The notes below the pieces were generated by a model. That model searched no databases. It saw nothing but the letters and a program-made list of their open reading frames with translations, and had not been told where the DNA came from. The position numbers and the translations under genes were made by a program. A DNA stretch of 14,561 nt, taken from contig JAFQPV010000312.1 of assembly GCA_017411585.1 (NCBI GenBank), positions 1 through 14,561 on the forward strand, given 5' to 3'. This document shows, in pieces, positions 13,754 to 14,561 of the stretch. Within the stretch, counting starts at the first letter, position 1. Each line of letters begins with the position of its first letter. The DNA comes from Clostridia bacterium (lineage in GTDB: Bacteria; Bacillota; Clostridia; UBA1381; UMGS1253).

Positions 13754-14434
13754 ATGTTAGGCGTATTGGTAAATACGGGCACAGTCATCTTAGGTGCGCT
13801 TTTGGGGCTTTTGCTCAAAAAGGGTCTGCCGCAAAGAATGGCAAATGCTTTAACAACGGCTGTCGGGCTTGCGGTGCTGTACATCGGCATCGACGGTGCA
13901 CTTGAAGGGCAAAACACGCTCGTGCTGGTGCTTTCGCTCGCCATCGGTGCGCTTATCGGCACACTCCTCGACTTAGACCGCCGCGTGCACGCGCTCGGCG
14001 ATAAAATTGAACAGCTTGCCGCAAAGGGAAACGGCGACGGTAAGGTTGCCGAGGGCTTTGTCAGCGCATCGCTTTTGTTCTGCGTCGGCGCGATGACGGT
14101 GGTCGGCTCTCTGCAGTCGGGTCTTTCCGGCAACCACGAAATGCTGTTTACCAAGTCGATTTTAGACTTTATTTCTTCGATTGTGCTCGCATCGGCGCTC
14201 GGCGCAGGTGTGCTGCTTTCGTCTGTAAGCGTGCTGGTGCTGCAGGGTAGTATTGCGCTTTTGGCGCAGTTTATTGCGCCGTACCTAGGCGAATATGCGG
14301 TCGCAGAAATGACGTGCGCCGGCTCGGTGCTCATCATCGCTCTGGCGCTGAATTTGCTTAAAATAACAAACATAAAAATTATGAATTTTCTTCCGGCAGT
14401 CTTTTTGCCGATTTTGCTTTGTATGTTTATGTAA
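13754..14434 (+). CDS. DUF554 family membrane protein (YdfK-like)
   Basis: This 226-residue hydrophobic protein has about six or seven predicted membrane segments. It starts MLGVLVNTGTVILGALLGLL, the characteristic N-terminus of the DUF554 family, whose members were annotated as possible membrane or transport proteins without an established substrate. Other family-like features are the glycine-rich IGALIGTLLDLDRRV, a hydrophilic loop (HALGDKIEQLAAKGNGDG), then FVSASLLFCVGAMTVVGSLQ and a long hydrophobic C-terminal half. The ATG at 13754 has GGAGG at 13740-13744 with a 9-base spacer. The frame is open upstream of 13754, but that part is antisense to the UPF0178 gene. It is divergent from that gene, has its own promoter, and ends at a strong terminator. 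No function is assigned. Confidence 0.9.
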   Translation: MLGVLVNTGTVILGALLGLLLKKGLPQRMANALTTAVGLAVLYIGIDGALEGQNTLVLVLSLAIGALIGTLLDLDRRVHALGDKIEQLAAKGNGDGKVAEGFVSASLLFCVGAMTVVGSLQSGLSGNHEMLFTKSILDFISSIVLASALGAGVLLSSVSVLVLQGSIALLAQFIAPYLGEYAVAEMTCAGSVLIIALALNLLKITNIKIMNFLPAVFLPILLCMFM

Positions 14435-14441
14435 ATGCACA

Positions 14442-14469
14442 AAAAAGAGGACGACATCGTCCTCTTTTT
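14442..14469. terminator. Bidirectional intrinsic terminator after the DUF554 gene
   Basis: AAAAAGAGGACG (14442-14453) and CGTCCTCTTTTT (14458-14469) form a perfect 12-bp stem with an ACAT loop. It has a T-run on the + strand and an equal one on the - strand. It starts 7 bases after the DUF554 stop codon and can also terminate transcripts arriving from the right. Confidence 0.93.
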
Positions 14470-14484
14470 CATTTTATTTGGTTT

Positions 14485-14543
14485 CTTGCCTCCCTCTGAC
14501 GAGGGAGGTGGCTTTGCCGCAGGCAAAGACGGAGGGAGAGAAA
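14485..14543. repeat. Palindromic repeat-like element (probable dispersed repeat)
   Basis: CCTCCCTC (14489-14496) and GAGGGAGG (14501-14508) form an 8-bp hairpin with a TGAC loop. CTTTGCC (14512-14518) and GGCAAAG (14522-14528) form a second hairpin with a GCA loop. A further GGAGGGAG at 14531-14538 can pair with the first arm to close the whole unit as a cruciform. From memory, elements of this CCTCCCTC-TGAC-GAGGGAGG layout occur many times in intergenic regions of Clostridia genomes. Only one copy is visible here, so multicopy status is unproved. No coding potential is seen. Confidence 0.6.
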
Positions 14544-14561
14544 ATAAAAACAGATTGCGTG

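Noticed and set aside
13660..14526. Long N-terminal extension of the UPF0178 frame on the - strand
   Set aside because: The extension is low-complexity antisense of the DUF554 gene, and family homology, promoter and ribosome site all point to the ATG at 13659.
1..14561. CRISPR arrays, tRNA/rRNA genes, transposases, prophage or defence genes
   Set aside because: No regularly spaced repeats, tRNA-like cloverleaf ends or protein motifs of these classes were found while reading the intergenic regions and reading frames.

Overview
The window looks like chromosome from a meso-DAP-type Firmicute of class Clostridia, possibly an Oscillospirales/Ruminococcaceae-like gut anaerobe. The reasons are a division and cell wall (dcw) cluster order close to that group, a MurE with the DNPR meso-DAP signature, DivIB-type FtsQ, strong AGGAGG ribosome sites, UUG starts, sigma-A promoters with 17-bp spacers, and a palindromic repeat at the right end of a kind I associate with Clostridia. 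The species cannot be named from the sequence alone.

Positions 1-9479 hold the dcw cluster, all on the + strand: murE (5' end cut by the window), murF, mraY, ftsW/spoVE, murG, murA, ftsQ/divIB and ftsZ. The first seven are spaced closely enough to be one operon. It makes UDP-MurNAc-pentapeptide (MurE, MurF), lipid I (MraY) and lipid II (MurG), polymerises glycan at the septum (FtsW), commits UDP-GlcNAc to peptidoglycan (MurA), and builds the divisome (DivIB, FtsZ). murD, which usually sits between mraY and ftsW, is absent, as are murC and ftsA. ftsZ has its own promoter and a strong terminator.

Positions 9524-11912 hold a second tight unit on the + strand: recX, rimO and pgsA, each overlapping the next. 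Its link to division is positional only.

Positions 11913-13188 are the most interesting part. A consensus promoter is followed by a 29-residue ORF (12001-12090) with a good ribosome site, in which 8 of 14 consecutive residues are Tyr or Phe. It is followed by a strong intrinsic terminator and a mutually exclusive antiterminator, and then by aroF, a DAHP synthase of the Thermotoga/Bacillus type. This has the architecture of a ribosome-mediated transcription attenuator sensing charged tRNA-Tyr and tRNA-Phe. That would be unusual in a Firmicute, where T-boxes commonly do this job.

Positions 13189-14561 hold a divergent pair: a UPF0178/DUF188 (YaiI/YqxD) protein on the - strand and a DUF554 membrane protein on the + strand. 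Their promoters are back to back and share almost the same -35 bases. The window ends after a bidirectional terminator with a palindromic element that is probably a dispersed repeat. No tRNA, rRNA, CRISPR array, transposase or prophage gene was seen, and no gene-free stretch exceeds 300 bases.
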